64,000 bases of DNA from Lutibaculum baratangense AMV1 (GCF_000496075.1 NZ_AWXZ01000039.1:372001-436000); one strand, 5' to 3'. Numbered from the stretch's first letter, positions 1 through 8,433 are shown. Notes: a model not told the origin generated them from the sequence alone. Numbers and translations are program-made.

Positions 1-117
1 CTTGCCGAGGTGGAGGCGTACACGCGCGACGTGAACCGGCGGCGTCTGGCCACCGAGGCTATGGCGACGATCGATGACGAGTGGAAGGAGACCGAACCGG
101 AAACAAAGACTGGCTAA
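1..117 (+). CDS. Tyrosine recombinase (integrase), C-terminal 38 residues only
   Basis: The window opens inside this gene, and 38 codons to a TAA are visible. The segment LAEVEAYTRDVNRRRLATEAM matches the extreme C-terminus of phage and island integrases, where the Tyr of the (R/A)YT motif is the catalytic nucleophile. Here that is Tyr7 of the visible part (bases 19-21). The gene points at the 3' end of tRNA-Glu 65 bases further on, the usual position of an integrase next to its attachment site. It probably belongs to an integrated element extending left of the window. Whether the rest of the gene is intact cannot be seen. Confidence 0.75.
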   Translation, partial: LAEVEAYTRDVNRRRLATEAMATIDDEWKETEPETKTG

Positions 118-182
118 CCCCATCCGGCCGATAGCCAAAACAGGAGCTAAGACATTGAAGTTTCAGGCTGCAAATGCGGGGG

Positions 183-257
183 TGGCGCGCCCTACGGGAG
201 TCGAACCCGTCTTTCCAGATTGAAAATCTGGCGTCCTAACCGATAGACGAAGGGCGC
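183..257 (-). tRNA. tRNA-Glu (anticodon TTC)
   Basis: Read on the minus strand, the acceptor stem GCGCCCT/AGGGCGC closes perfectly. The anticodon stem CCAGA/TCTGG encloses the loop TTTTCAA, giving anticodon TTC. The T-arm GGGTTCGACTCCC is canonical and CCA is encoded. The 3' end faces the integrase remnant at 1-117, so it is the likely attachment site of that element. Confidence 0.95.
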
Positions 258-312
258 GGCGCAGGGGTGCCGTATAGAAGGGAATCGTCCCTCCCGCAAC
301 ACCCGAGTTTGA

Positions 313-753
313 TCACCAGTGGCCGGTGTTCGGCATCGAGGCCCACGGCTCGGCGGGCGCCTTCGCGTCGCCCTTCTGGAGAAGCTCGATCGAGACGTTG
401 TCGGGCGAGCGCACGAAGGCCATGCGGCCGTCGCGGGGCGGGCGGTTGATCGTCACGCCGGCCTTCATCAGCCGGTCGCAGGCCTCGTAGATGTCGTCGA
501 CCACGTAGGCGAGGTGCCCGAAATTTCGGCCTTCGCCGTATTCCTCCGGGTCCCAGTTGTAGGTGAGCTCGAGCTCCGGCGCCCGCTCCGCGCGCGAGCG
601 GCCCTCGTCCTCGGGGGCGGCGAGGAAGATCAGGGTGAAGCGGCCCTGCTCGTTCTCGATGCGCCGGATCTCCCTGAGGCCGAGCTTGTTGCAGTAGAAG
701 TCGAGCGACTGCTCGATGTCGCGGACGCGGACCATCGTGTGGAGATAGCGCAT
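313..753 (-). CDS. gloA: Lactoylglutathione lyase (glyoxalase I)
   Basis: This 146-residue protein has two beta-alpha-beta-beta-beta modules of the glyoxalase/VOC fold. It isomerises the methylglyoxal-glutathione hemithioacetal to S-lactoylglutathione in the cytosol. The expected metal ligands are present at His5, Glu62, His80 and Glu123, and the opening [12 protein letters not shown] is typical of GloA. The length matches the bacterial family, with a short C-terminal extension rich in Ala and Pro. It is transcribed divergently from the sirtuin gene at 840, and the 86 bases between them must carry both promoters. Confidence 0.93.
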   Translation of the reverse strand: MRYLHTMVRVRDIEQSLDFYCNKLGLREIRRIENEQGRFTLIFLAAPEDEGRSRAERAPELELTYNWDPEEYGEGRNFGHLAYVVDDIYEACDRLMKAGVTINRPPRDGRMAFVRSPDNVSIELLQKGDAKAPAEPWASMPNTGHW

Positions 754-839
754 GTGGCAATGCCCCCTTGGCGGGTTTCGGAACGGCCGATGCCGCGCTA
801 GGTAGTCCTCGAAGGCGGCTGCGCCAAGGGGATATGCCG

Positions 840-1598
840 ATGCTCGAGCGGTCGGAGACGGAGGATCTCGTAGCGATGGTGCGCGAGGCGCGCCGGGTCG
901 TCGCGTTCACCGGCGCGGGCATCTCCACGGAATGCGGCATCCCGGATTTCCGCAGCCCCGGGGGCCTCTGGGCGACGAACCGGCCGATCGACTACGACAG
1001 CTTCGTCTCCTCGGCCGGGATGCGCCGCGAGGCCTGGCGGCGCGTCTTCGCGATGGAGCCCGTGTTCCGCGCGGCCGAGCCGGGAAGGGGGCACCGGGCG
1101 CTCGCCCATCTCGTGCGGATCGGCAAGGCCTCGGCGATCATCACCCAGAACATCGACAACCTGCACCAGCGCTCGGGCGTGCCTGCCGGCAGGATCGTCG
1201 AGCTGCACGGCAACGGCTCCTACGCGACCTGCCTCGGCTGCGGCCTGCGTCACGAGCTCGACGAGATACGTGGGCCTTTCCTGGAGACGGAGGAGCCTCC
1301 CGCCTGCCGCGGCTGCGGCGGCATGGTGAAGACGGCGACCGTGTCGTTCGGCCAGACGATGCCGGAGGACGAGATGGCCCGCGCCGCAGAGGAGGCGGAG
1401 GCGTGCGACCTCTTCCTGGCCATCGGCTCCTCGCTCGTCGTCTATCCCGCGGCCGGGTTTCCGCTGATGGCGAAGCGCGCCGGCGCCCGGCTCGTGATCG
1501 TCAATCGCGAGCCGACGGACCTCGATCCGTTCGCGGATATGACGATCACAAGCGATATTGGCGACAGTCTTGTGGCCCTGACGCAATTGAACGCCTGA
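840..1598 (+). CDS. cobB: NAD-dependent protein deacylase, Sir2 family
   Basis: A 252-residue sirtuin that removes acyl groups from protein lysines using NAD+. Visible motifs are GAGIS at 25-29 (NAD binding), [12 protein letters not shown] from 102, the catalytic His123 in ELHGNGS, and a structural zinc site of Cys131, Cys134, Cys156 and Cys159. The start at 840 is preferred because AAGGGG ends 8 bases upstream. An in-frame ATG at 834 is too close to that site. The zinc-ribbon sequence and length fit the bacterial class II/III type, but substrate preference cannot be read from the sequence. Confidence 0.9.
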   Translation: MLERSETEDLVAMVREARRVVAFTGAGISTECGIPDFRSPGGLWATNRPIDYDSFVSSAGMRREAWRRVFAMEPVFRAAEPGRGHRALAHLVRIGKASAIITQNIDNLHQRSGVPAGRIVELHGNGSYATCLGCGLRHELDEIRGPFLETEEPPACRGCGGMVKTATVSFGQTMPEDEMARAAEEAEACDLFLAIGSSLVVYPAAGFPLMAKRAGARLVIVNREPTDLDPFADMTITSDIGDSLVALTQLNA

Positions 1599-1705
1599 AA
1601 GGCGAATCAGTTAATCTTTGGGCGTTCCCACCCAGCGTTTGGATGATACTCTGACGCCGCCAGGGAACTGGACGGCCCGGGTGTGGATGCGAGCTGGAGT
1701 ACGGT

Positions 1706-2278
1706 ATGGGGGCCAAAGAAGCGGCACGGGCGTTCGTCGAACTCTCTCCGGGCGAGGAGGGCGGGGTCGACGTCGTCGAGATCGCCGGAACCATCAAGTG
1801 GTTCGACGCGGGCAAGGGCTACGGCTTCATCGTGCCAGACAGCGGCCTGCCGGATGTCCTCCTGCACGTGACCTGCCTGCGCCGGGACGGCTACCAGACG
1901 GCCTATGAGGGCGCGCGGATCGTCTGCGAGGCGCTGGAGCGGCCGCGTGGCCTGCAGGCCTTCCGCATCCTCTCGATGGACGATTCCACCGCCGTTCACC
2001 CCTCGCAGGTCGTGGCGCGCACCCACGTGCAGGTGACGCCCGAGGGCGAGTTCGAGACCGTCCACGTGAAGTGGTTCAACCGGGTGCGCGGCTACGGCTT
2101 CCTGACGCGCGGCGACGGGACGGACGACATCTTCATACACATGGAGACGCTGCGCCGCTTCGGCTTCGCCGAGCTCAGGCCCGGCCAGACCCTGCTCGTG
2201 CGCTTCGGCGACGGGCCGAAGGGCCTGATGGCGGCCGAGATCAAGCCCGAGACGCCCGCCGGGCCGTCGTCGCACTGA
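1706..2278 (+). CDS. Double cold-shock-domain protein
   Basis: This 190-residue protein has two cold-shock domains, about residues 26-90 and 122-186. Each carries the RNP1-like core ([15 protein letters not shown] and [13 protein letters not shown]) and an RNP2-like strand (DVLLHV, DIFIHM). Such OB folds bind single-stranded RNA or DNA as chaperones. Two-domain CSPs are common in alphaproteobacteria. A GGAG sits 6 bases before the ATG. The DUF192 gene follows 11 bases downstream, probably on the same transcript, a neighbourhood seen often in this group. The first domain has drifted further from the consensus than the second. Confidence 0.9.
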   Translation: MGAKEAARAFVELSPGEEGGVDVVEIAGTIKWFDAGKGYGFIVPDSGLPDVLLHVTCLRRDGYQTAYEGARIVCEALERPRGLQAFRILSMDDSTAVHPSQVVARTHVQVTPEGEFETVHVKWFNRVRGYGFLTRGDGTDDIFIHMETLRRFGFAELRPGQTLLVRFGDGPKGLMAAEIKPETPAGPSSH

Positions 2279-2289
2279 AGGGTCCAGGC

Positions 2290-2742
2290 ATGACGGTGAC
2301 GCTGCGGCGGGCGATGCTCGCCCTTCTCCTGTTCGCGGCGCTGCCGCTCGCGGCGGTTCGTGCCGAGCCGCTGACGATCGAATCGGGCGGCGAGGCGCAC
2401 GTCTTCGACGTCGATGTCGCGCGCACCGTGGCCGAGCGCGGCCGCGGGCTCATGTTCCGCAAGGAGATGGCCGAGGATTACGGCATGCTCTTCGACTTCG
2501 GCGGCGAGGGCGAGGTGTCGATGTGGATGAAGAACACCTTCATCCCGCTCGACATGCTGTTCGTCCGCGCCGACGGCACGATCCACCGCATCGCCGCGCG
2601 CACGACGCCCTTCTCGACGCAGTCGATCCCGTCGCGCGGGCGCGTGAAGGCGGTGCTCGAGCTGAAGGGCGGCACGGCGGGCAGGCTCGGCATCGCGGCG
2701 GGCGACGTCGTGCGCCACGAGGTGTTCGGCAACGCGGAGTGA
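2290..2742 (+). CDS. DUF192 family exported protein
   Basis: A 150-residue protein with an N-terminal signal peptide (about residues 1-23, ending AVRAEP) and a DUF192 domain. Family hallmarks are the RGLMFRKEMAEDYGMLFDF segment, the W-M-K-N-T-F-I-P-L-D-M-L-F core and the GRVKAVLEL strand. The family is a small beta barrel of unknown biochemical role, probably periplasmic here. It follows the double cold-shock gene by 11 bases, with GAAGGG upstream of its ATG. Confidence 0.88.
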   Translation: MTVTLRRAMLALLLFAALPLAAVRAEPLTIESGGEAHVFDVDVARTVAERGRGLMFRKEMAEDYGMLFDFGGEGEVSMWMKNTFIPLDMLFVRADGTIHRIAARTTPFSTQSIPSRGRVKAVLELKGGTAGRLGIAAGDVVRHEVFGNAE

Positions 2743-2825
2743 GGGGGGAGGCACAGGCGCCGCGATGCCTTCCCGCGGGCGGCGAATTCCTCTATATCGG
2801 CGGCAGAGCGATGGTCGTTGGGAAG

Positions 2826-2902
2826 CGGGGCATAGCGCAGCCTGGTAGCGCACCTGGTTTGGGACCAGGGGGTCGCAAGTTCGAATCTTGCTGCCCCGAC
2901 CA
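2826..2902 (+). tRNA. tRNA-Pro (anticodon TGG)
   Basis: A 77-base cloverleaf. The acceptor stem CGGGGCA/TGCCCCG is perfect, the anticodon arm CTGG-TTTGGGA-CCAG gives TGG, the T-arm includes GTTCGAATC, and the 3' CCA is encoded. It lies between the DUF192 and NDUFS4-like genes on the same strand. Confidence 0.95.
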
Positions 2903-2974
2903 CGACCTGGCCGGCGACGTGCCGGTTCGGCGCCCCCGCGGGGGCGCGCGACTTTGGAGGAGGACGGAGGCGAC

Positions 2975-3280
2975 ATGACGGCCCGGATCTACCGCCCGGC
3001 CCGCAACGCGATGCAGTCGGGCAAGGCGAAGACGCGCGACTGGATCCTCGAGTTCGAGGCGGAGGCCCCGCGCGAGATCGAGCCGCTGATGGGCTACACC
3101 GCCTCCACCGACACGAAGGCGCAGGTGAAGCTGCGCTTCGAGACGAAGGACGCCGCGGTCGCCTATGCCAGGCGCAACGGCATCGCCTACACCGTGCACG
3201 AGCCGCACGACAGCGTGCGCCGGCCGATCTCCTATTCCGACAATTTCCGCTTCGACCGGAAGAACCTCTGGACGCACTGA
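2975..3280 (+). CDS. Respiratory complex I subunit, NDUFS4/18 kDa type
   Basis: A 101-residue homologue of the mitochondrial NDUFS4 (AQDQ/18 kDa) accessory subunit, found in alphaproteobacterial NADH:ubiquinone oxidoreductase. Recognisable are the opening ARIYRPARNAMQSGKAKT, the segment W-I-L-E-F-E and the C-terminal SYSDNFRFDRKNLWTH. It acts at the peripheral arm of complex I on the cytoplasmic face of the inner membrane. The start is the ATG behind a purine-rich GGAGGAGGACGGAGG stretch. The main nuo genes are not in this window, which is usual for this subunit. Its presence is a good marker for Alphaproteobacteria. Confidence 0.93.
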   Translation: MTARIYRPARNAMQSGKAKTRDWILEFEAEAPREIEPLMGYTASTDTKAQVKLRFETKDAAVAYARRNGIAYTVHEPHDSVRRPISYSDNFRFDRKNLWTH

Positions 3281-3333
3281 CCGGTCGACCCGTCCGGCGC
3301 GGCCCGCGCAAGGCCGCCCCGCACCGGTCCGAC

Positions 3334-3410
3334 GGCCCCGTAGCTCAGCCGGATAGAGCACCGGCCTTCTAAGCCGATGGTCGCAGGTTCGAATCCTGCC
3401 GGGGTCGCCA
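3334..3410 (+). tRNA. tRNA-Arg (anticodon TCT)
   Basis: A 77-base cloverleaf with acceptor stem GGCCCCG/CGGGGTC (one G-T pair), D-arm TAGCTCAG, anticodon loop CTTCTAA giving TCT, T-arm GGTTCGAATCC and encoded CCA. The accessory sulfotransferase cluster begins immediately after its 3' end. This makes the gene a possible insertion point for that cluster. Confidence 0.95.
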
Positions 3411-3444
3411 TTCAAATATTCGGACGTTGATGTCGCTGACGTTT

Positions 3445-3492
3445 CGGCTCGCGGCCCCGCACCCGTGGTCGAGGTGCCGGGCCCGCGAGCCG
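3445..3492. terminator. Inverted repeat between convergent tRNA-Arg and sulfotransferase remnant
   Basis: Arms CGGCTCGCGG (3445-3454) and CCGCGAGCCG (3483-3492) are perfect 10-base complements around a 28-base GC-rich loop that can fold further. The position between two convergent genes suggests a bidirectional terminator. There is no T tract, so this remains tentative. Confidence 0.4.
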
Positions 3493-3505
3493 CCGGCCGA
3501 CGCCG

Positions 3506-4146
3506 CTACTCCGTCGAGAAATAGCCGGTGCCCCAGAGCGGGTCCTCCGGACCGAAGCTCTCGATCGGGCGGGGCTTCAGAAGGTTGCGGTAGGCTTCGT
3601 TGATCGCCCCGGCCTGCTTCACGGTCGTCATCTGCGAGGCGTCGAAGTCCTTCGGCTCGACGCCCACGTGATCGGCGATGCGGCGGATCGTGCCGGCGAG
3701 GTCGGCGCTCGACTCCCTGTAGCCGATCCGCAGCGGCTCGAGCCCGAAGGTCTGGAACACCGTTTCCCAGCCCATCGCGGCGCGGCGCAGGCTCTTCACC
3801 TGCTTGATCAGCAGCGCCAGGTCGACCTCGGGCTCGCGCTGGGCCTCCATGCGCACGTTCCACTGCTTCGTCTGCAGCGCGATCGCCAGCGAGGCCGCCT
3901 GGTCGACGATATCCTCGCGGTAGAGATAGACGAAGCGCCGCTCGCCGGGCCGGCGGAAGTAGCCGGCGTTCAGCAGCCAGACGAAATGCGAGAGGTGGGT
4001 CTTCGCGGTGAAGACGCCGTTTCGCGACCTGCGCTCGTGTTGTTGTTGAAATAATCGTACGGTCGGCCGATGCCAGCATGCAGCAGCCCCTCTGCCACAT
4101 AGGTCGAGCCGCAGCGCGGCGTCGTGCACAAGAACAGTTCGATCAT
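3506..4146 (-). pseudogene. Stf0-type sulfotransferase, frameshifted remnant
   Basis: The reading frame from an ATG at 4146 begins MIELFLCTTPRCGSTYVAEG. This is the 5'-PAPS loop of the Stf0/NodH sulfotransferase family and is preceded by AGGGG. It runs to a YFNNN segment and then loses frame at a CAA-repeat (about 4025-4040). The rest of the protein continues in another frame as NGVFTAKTHLSHFVWLL, then RFVYLYREDIVDQAASLAIA (the 3'-PAPS site) to WGTGYFSTE. Joined, it gives about 215 residues and appears to lack a short segment after the P-loop. Such enzymes sulfate sugars of glycolipids or polysaccharides. It is inactive unless the shift is a sequencing error or is bypassed. Confidence 0.75.
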
Positions 4147-4331
4147 CAAGGTCCCCTAGCTCACGCGGCACAACCTACCCCACGTCACCCGGCCCGTCAG
4201 GCCCAAATTCGCGGGTTTCGCCCACACCCGGGCACCCGCCGCGGCGGGGGTGGCGGTGTCGCCTTGCCAAAGGAGGGAGCGTCACCGCCGGCCGCCGCGA
4301 GCTCGCCATGGGATTGCGCCGCGTGGCTTCC

Positions 4332-4454
4332 GAGGTGTGGAAGGAGAATGAGGCGGAGGGTACTCATAACTGGACAAGCACGCATATGCGCGTATCGTCC
4401 CGTCGGCGGGTGTACGGCATGGGCGATGAGCTACCCGTGCGAGTCGAGATGTGA
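4332..4454 (+). pseudogene. Decayed 3' end of an FkbM methyltransferase gene
   Basis: These bases align with the last 120 or so bases of the intact FkbM gene (8311-8433). Shared blocks include the coding region for EVWKENEAE, then CTGGACAAGCA, the GTCCCGTCG-like block, and GATGAGCTA..CGTGCGAG before a TGA. By eye about four of five bases agree, with several single-base indels that break the frame. No upstream FkbM sequence is recognisable in 4147-4331, where I see nothing else. The remnant ends 50 bases before the GSCFA gene. Confidence 0.7.
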
Positions 4455-4504
4455 CCGTGCGATCACCGTGATCGATGTGCCGAGGCTTGTCAAAGGATCG
4501 ATGA

Positions 4505-5467
4505 ATGCAAGGTTTGAGGACACTTCAGCTGGCACTGAAGAATAAGTCTAGAGCATATCCTGATCGGAAGGATCAGCGATATGTTGATGAGAGACTGCTC
4601 CCCACTGTCAAGCCGAGCTTTTCGATAGACGACACATCGACAGTCTTCACGATCGGGTCGTGCTTTGCGCGAAATGTCGAGGAAGTGCTTGCGGAAGCGG
4701 GTGTCAGCGTCCCGACGCTGGGATTCAGCGCTCCGCTGGAGGAGGCGCCGGGGCGCTCGAACCGGATTCTGAACCAGTACAATCCCGGCACCATGAAGCA
4801 GTGCGTGTCGGTCGTGCACCGGCAGGATATTGACGATCTGGGCCTCATAGAGCGCGAGAACGGCTGGCAGGACCTGTTGCTTGCCACCGGAAAGTTGGTC
4901 ACGAGGGAGAGAGCGCTAGAGCGCAGAGTGCAGATCCGAAATCTCTATGTCGGCGGGCTCGCCTCTGCGGATGTCGTCGTGATTACATTGGGGCTTATAG
5001 AGTGTTGGTATGACAAAGTATCCGATCTTTATCTCAACGTGATGCCGGCCCCGGAAGTCCTCAAAAGGGATCCGGATCGGTACATCTTCAAGAGAATGGG
5101 TGTCGATGAAAGCGTTGACCTTATATCAAAGACAATAGAGGGTATATTCAGTTTTGGTATCCCAAAAAAGATAATACTTATAGTCTCGCCAGTGCCCTTG
5201 CAGACGACCTTCAGCGATCAGGATGCCGTGACAGCCAATTGCTTCTCGAAGGCGGTTCTGCGGGTCTGTGCCGAGAAGATCTGCAGCGAGTACCCGCAGG
5301 TCGACTACTTCCCCAGCTACGAGATCGTGAGCTCGATGGGCATCCACGCGATGACTCCCGATAACGTGCATGTCAGGCCCGGGGTCGTGCAGAGCGTCAT
5401 CGCGCACATGATGGCCCACTACGGTGCACCGACGATGCCGCAACACGCTGCACTTGGGCAGGCCTGA
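4505..5467 (+). CDS. GSCFA domain protein
   Basis: A 320-residue protein with the family-defining TIGSCFARN motif at 49-57, following a short N-terminal segment. The late segment TPDNVHVRPG supplies the Asp-x-x-His-like C-terminal motif expected of SGNH-type hydrolase folds. GSCFA proteins are thought to act on complex glycans, possibly as acyl esterases or transferases, but this is not established. No signal peptide is seen, so it is probably cytosolic. AAAGGA lies 7 bases before the ATG. Codon use is richer in A and T than in flanking genes (ATA, TTA and AAA are frequent in the middle third), suggesting transfer. Confidence 0.8.
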   Translation: MQGLRTLQLALKNKSRAYPDRKDQRYVDERLLPTVKPSFSIDDTSTVFTIGSCFARNVEEVLAEAGVSVPTLGFSAPLEEAPGRSNRILNQYNPGTMKQCVSVVHRQDIDDLGLIERENGWQDLLLATGKLVTRERALERRVQIRNLYVGGLASADVVVITLGLIECWYDKVSDLYLNVMPAPEVLKRDPDRYIFKRMGVDESVDLISKTIEGIFSFGIPKKIILIVSPVPLQTTFSDQDAVTANCFSKAVLRVCAEKICSEYPQVDYFPSYEIVSSMGIHAMTPDNVHVRPGVVQSVIAHMMAHYGAPTMPQHAALGQA

Positions 5468-5470
5468 TCA

Positions 5471-5484
5471 GGCGAACGTTCGCC
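5471..5484. repeat. Perfect 14-base palindrome after the GSCFA gene
   Basis: GGCGAACGTTCGCC is fully self-complementary and lies just after the GSCFA stop, between convergent genes. With no loop and no T tract it is a poor classical terminator, and its role is unknown. The rest of the gap to 5699 shows nothing I can name. Confidence 0.35.
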
Positions 5485-5699
5485 AGGACGATGGAAGCGT
5501 CCAACGCCGGGCCGGCCGGAGACGTCCATGGCCTCTGCTCTTCGCCGAGCGGATCAACTTGGCCTGCCGACCCCTGTCCAAGTCAGTGCGGCACCGGATG
5601 GGCCCGCGCGGCCCCACCGCAAAGCTGGCGCGGAACCTCGTGCCACTTGCCCGCGCCCCACAGGTTTCGGCCGCCGGCCGCCGGAAGCGCGCGACGAGG

Positions 5700-6584
5700 T
5701 CAGGGCCCGTGGCCTCCCAAGTGATAGAGCATGATCTCCTCGCCGTAGAAGGCCGCGATCAGCCGCTCCTCCGCCTCTCAGGTGGCGCGGCCGATCTCCA
5801 GCGCCTCGCCCTGGGAGCGCATGTTCCTCAACGGCGGGATCTCGACGCCCCCGCGCCCGGCGACGAGAGCCAGCGCCTCGTCCAACTCCTCCATGCGGAA
5901 GATCCTGTCGATCCTGCCGGGCTCCCTGCCGAGGAAGCCGACGAGCGTGTCGGTGTGGTGCCTGAAGTCGCGGAACACCGCGCGGTAGCGGTGGAAGTCC
6001 GCGATGATCTCGTCGTAGGAGGGCGAGGTGGACAGGCCGTAGAAGACGTCCTTGCCCTGAGACTCCCGCATCAGCGAACGGGCCTCCGAGACGTTCTTCC
6101 GCCAGTAGGAGCGAAGCCGTTCCCGCGGATGGCGGATGACGGTGAAGGAGGTGTGGTCGCTGTAGCGCGTCTTCAGGTCGGCGAAGGGCACGGGCCGCGC
6201 GTGCCGGCTCGTCCGCCGGTGCGACCGCTCGCCCGCGGGCCTCTCGCCCCGGGCGACGAGGAATGCGTCCTTCACGGTGGAGGAGGCGCATTTGGGAACG
6301 GCGAAATAGAGAAGCCTCATGTCGTCGAACGCGTGCGCCATGCCGACAGGCACGCCGGCGGTGACGAGGTCGACGACGTGGACGCTCGGCAGGCGCCGCC
6401 AGATGTTGCGCAGGATCGCCCGCGCGCGCTCCTCTTCCCCGGCGACGACGTAGCAGCGGGCGAGGTGATACCAGGCCTGCGCGTCGTGCTCCCGGCGCAG
6501 CAGGCTCCTCAGGGCCGAGATCGCCTCCTCGGCCCGTTCCCCGGCGAGGAGCTGTCTGGCGGCGGTGATCTCGGGTCGAAGCAT
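5700..6584 (-). pseudogene. TPR-sulfotransferase (type 2 family) with in-frame stop
   Basis: An N-terminal tetratricopeptide-like helical region (about 3-60) is joined to a sulfotransferase domain. The domain has the 5'-PAPS loop FAVPKCASSTVKDAFL (94-109) and the 3'-phosphate site RHPRERLRSYW (151-161). Translation from 6584 stops at a TGA at 5780-5778 after 268 residues. The same frame continues for 25 more sense codons (EAEERLIAAFYGEEIMLYHL..) to a TGA at 5702-5700, and that tail has the look of the normal sulfotransferase C-terminus. The stop therefore probably truncates the protein by one or two helices. It may still fold, or be a recent pseudogene. It is convergent with the GSCFA gene and divergent from the next sulfotransferase. 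Confidence 0.7.
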
Positions 6585-6670
6585 GGTGGCCGCGGGGCTT
6601 GCGGGCGGGCAGGTGCGTATCGCAGCTTGAGATGCCTACCGCAATGCAGTAGGCCTGCCGGAGGCAGATA

Positions 6671-7603
6671 ATGGCGTCCCGCCACGGCGCCGGCCACAGT
6701 GTCTGGAAGGGCCGCATGGCAGCAGAACTCTTCGACAACCTGTTTCTCAGCGTCGGCGCCATGAAGGCGGGAACGACGTGGATGCACCGGGTCCTCGAGC
6801 TGCATCCGGAGATCTACTTCACGCCGGAGAAGGAGATCCACTATTTCGCTCACGCCTACGTGCCGGGCGAGGCGCCGCTGTCGCCGCAGGGCCGGCTGAA
6901 CCGCGCGCGCGCCCACACGGCGATTGACCCGCAGCGCTCGCAGCTCCAGGGCGCCCGGGCGCGGCTTCTCTGGGCCGCGAACTACCTGGCCGATCCGATA
7001 GACGACCTCTGGTACAAGAACCTCTTCCTGTTTCGGCGCAAGCAGACCTACTGCGCGGATTTCAGCAACCTCTATGCGCTCATCGAGAAGCCCGGCTGGG
7101 ACCGCATGAACGCCTCCGTCGGCCGGCTCCGGGTCATGTACACGATGCGCGACCCCGTCAAGCGCCTGTGGTCGCACGCGAAGTTCCACTCGCAGTTCAT
7201 CGGCAAGCAGGACGCGGTCGCGGGCTGGACGCCGAAGCAGGCGGAGGAATTCCTGCGGCGCGACTTCATGTGGAAGCATGCCGAGTACGGGCAGATCGTG
7301 CGGCGCCTGCGCGGCGCGCTCGGCGAGGACCAGCTGCGCCTCTACTTCTTCGAGGAGCTGCACAAGGACCAGCGCGCTTGGCTCCGCGACGTCGAAACCT
7401 TCCTCGGCATCGCGCACCACGACTATCCCGAGGCCCGGCTCTCGGCGCGCGTGAACGAATCCTTCGACGCCCCGATGCCCGACTGGTTCCCCGGCATCTT
7501 CCGCAAGGATGTGGAGCGCATCTACCGCGAGCTCGACGCCGAGGGGCTGACACCGCCGCAGAGCTGGCTGTCGCAGTTCGAGAACAGCGCGAGCGTCGCG
7601 TGA
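6671..7603 (+). CDS. Sulfotransferase (PAPS-dependent, type 1 family)
   Basis: A 310-residue cytosolic enzyme resembling heparan N-sulfotransferase-like bacterial proteins. The 5'-PAPS loop is SVGAMKAGTTWMHRVL (near residue 30) and the 3'-phosphate site is YTMRDPVKRLWSHAKFH (near 157). The conserved acidic/His pair around PEKEIHYF fits a catalytic base. It transfers sulfate from PAPS to a glycan, and the acceptor is unknown. An alternative start at 6716 (MAAELFDN) would drop 15 residues not needed by the fold. The FkbM gene begins 9 bases after its stop, so they are surely cotranscribed. Confidence 0.87.
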   Translation: MASRHGAGHSVWKGRMAAELFDNLFLSVGAMKAGTTWMHRVLELHPEIYFTPEKEIHYFAHAYVPGEAPLSPQGRLNRARAHTAIDPQRSQLQGARARLLWAANYLADPIDDLWYKNLFLFRRKQTYCADFSNLYALIEKPGWDRMNASVGRLRVMYTMRDPVKRLWSHAKFHSQFIGKQDAVAGWTPKQAEEFLRRDFMWKHAEYGQIVRRLRGALGEDQLRLYFFEELHKDQRAWLRDVETFLGIAHHDYPEARLSARVNESFDAPMPDWFPGIFRKDVERIYRELDAEGLTPPQSWLSQFENSASVA

Positions 7604-7611
7604 ACGGGGCG

Positions 7612-8433
7612 ATGGAGCGGCTCGACGCCGCGAACCGGAAGGCCCTCGCGCGCCGCGATGCCTTCCGCGACGAGCTGAGGCAGGGGCAGGCCGGTCATGG
7701 CGGCTTTCAGAAGCTGAAGCACGAGTTCCCTTACGTGGGCTTCGTCGAGTGCCGCGCCGAAGACATCGACTTCCTGATGTTCCACGCGAACGACGACGTG
7801 GTCGCGTGGGAGTATTTCTGGCTCGGCGACGATGCCTATGAGCGGCCCATCATCGCCCAGTGGCTGACATGGGCGCGGGAGGCGAAGTCGGTCCTCGATA
7901 TCGGGGCATACACGGGCCTCATGTCGATACTAGCAGGGCTCGCAAATCCCGATGGCGCGGTTCACGCGATGGAGCCGATCGAGCGCACGGTCGAGCGCAT
8001 GAAGATCAACCTGCGCGCCAACGGGCTGGCGCAGCGCGTCACCATCCATCCGCGGGCTGCGTCCGACGAGTTCGGACCGGAGATGATCAACTACTACCGC
8101 GACGAGGACTTCCTCGGCACCGGCAACTCGATCCACGACAAGGGCAAGGAGATCCACGCCCGCCGGATGATCCAGATGGTCAACACCGACCAGTTCCTGG
8201 GCTCGAAGCACAAGTTCGACCTGATAAAGGTCGATGTCGAAGGCTTCGAGACCCACGTCCTCGACGGCCTCCGCCGCATCATCGCGCGGGATCGTCCTAG
8301 GCTCGTGCTGGAGGTGTGGAAGGAGAACGAGGCGGAGGTGTTCTCGCGGCTGGACAAGCAGGGATATGCCTATCGCCCCGTCGAGGCGAAGCCGGCACGG
8401 GTGATGAACTATCTGTGCGAGCCGCGTCCTTGA
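7612..8433 (+). CDS. FkbM family SAM-dependent methyltransferase
   Basis: A 273-residue methyltransferase. SAM motif I is VLDIGAYTGLMSILAG (94-109), and the FkbM signature is DLIKVDVEGFETHVLDGL followed by RPRLVLEVW. FkbM enzymes typically O-methylate sugar hydroxyls in polysaccharides or antibiotics. The ATG at 7612 is used here. A GTG at 7600 overlapping the previous stop is possible and would add four residues. It sits between a sulfotransferase and an exostosin-type glycosyltransferase, consistent with decorating one surface glycan. The 3' end of a second, decayed copy lies at 4332-4454. Confidence 0.87.
   Translation: MERLDAANRKALARRDAFRDELRQGQAGHGGFQKLKHEFPYVGFVECRAEDIDFLMFHANDDVVAWEYFWLGDDAYERPIIAQWLTWAREAKSVLDIGAYTGLMSILAGLANPDGAVHAMEPIERTVERMKINLRANGLAQRVTIHPRAASDEFGPEMINYYRDEDFLGTGNSIHDKGKEIHARRMIQMVNTDQFLGSKHKFDLIKVDVEGFETHVLDGLRRIIARDRPRLVLEVWKENEAEVFSRLDKQGYAYRPVEAKPARVMNYLCEPRP

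Noticed and set aside
5598-5699. A plus-strand frame starting MGPRGPTAK, faintly like a phage terminase small subunit start
   Set aside because: The resemblance covers fewer than ten residues and the continuation is low complexity. The frame runs antisense through the sulfotransferase gene.
5778-5780. The in-frame TGA as a selenocysteine codon
   Set aside because: Sulfotransferases of this type do not use selenocysteine, and there is no convincing SECIS-like stem right after the codon. A nonsense mutation is simpler.
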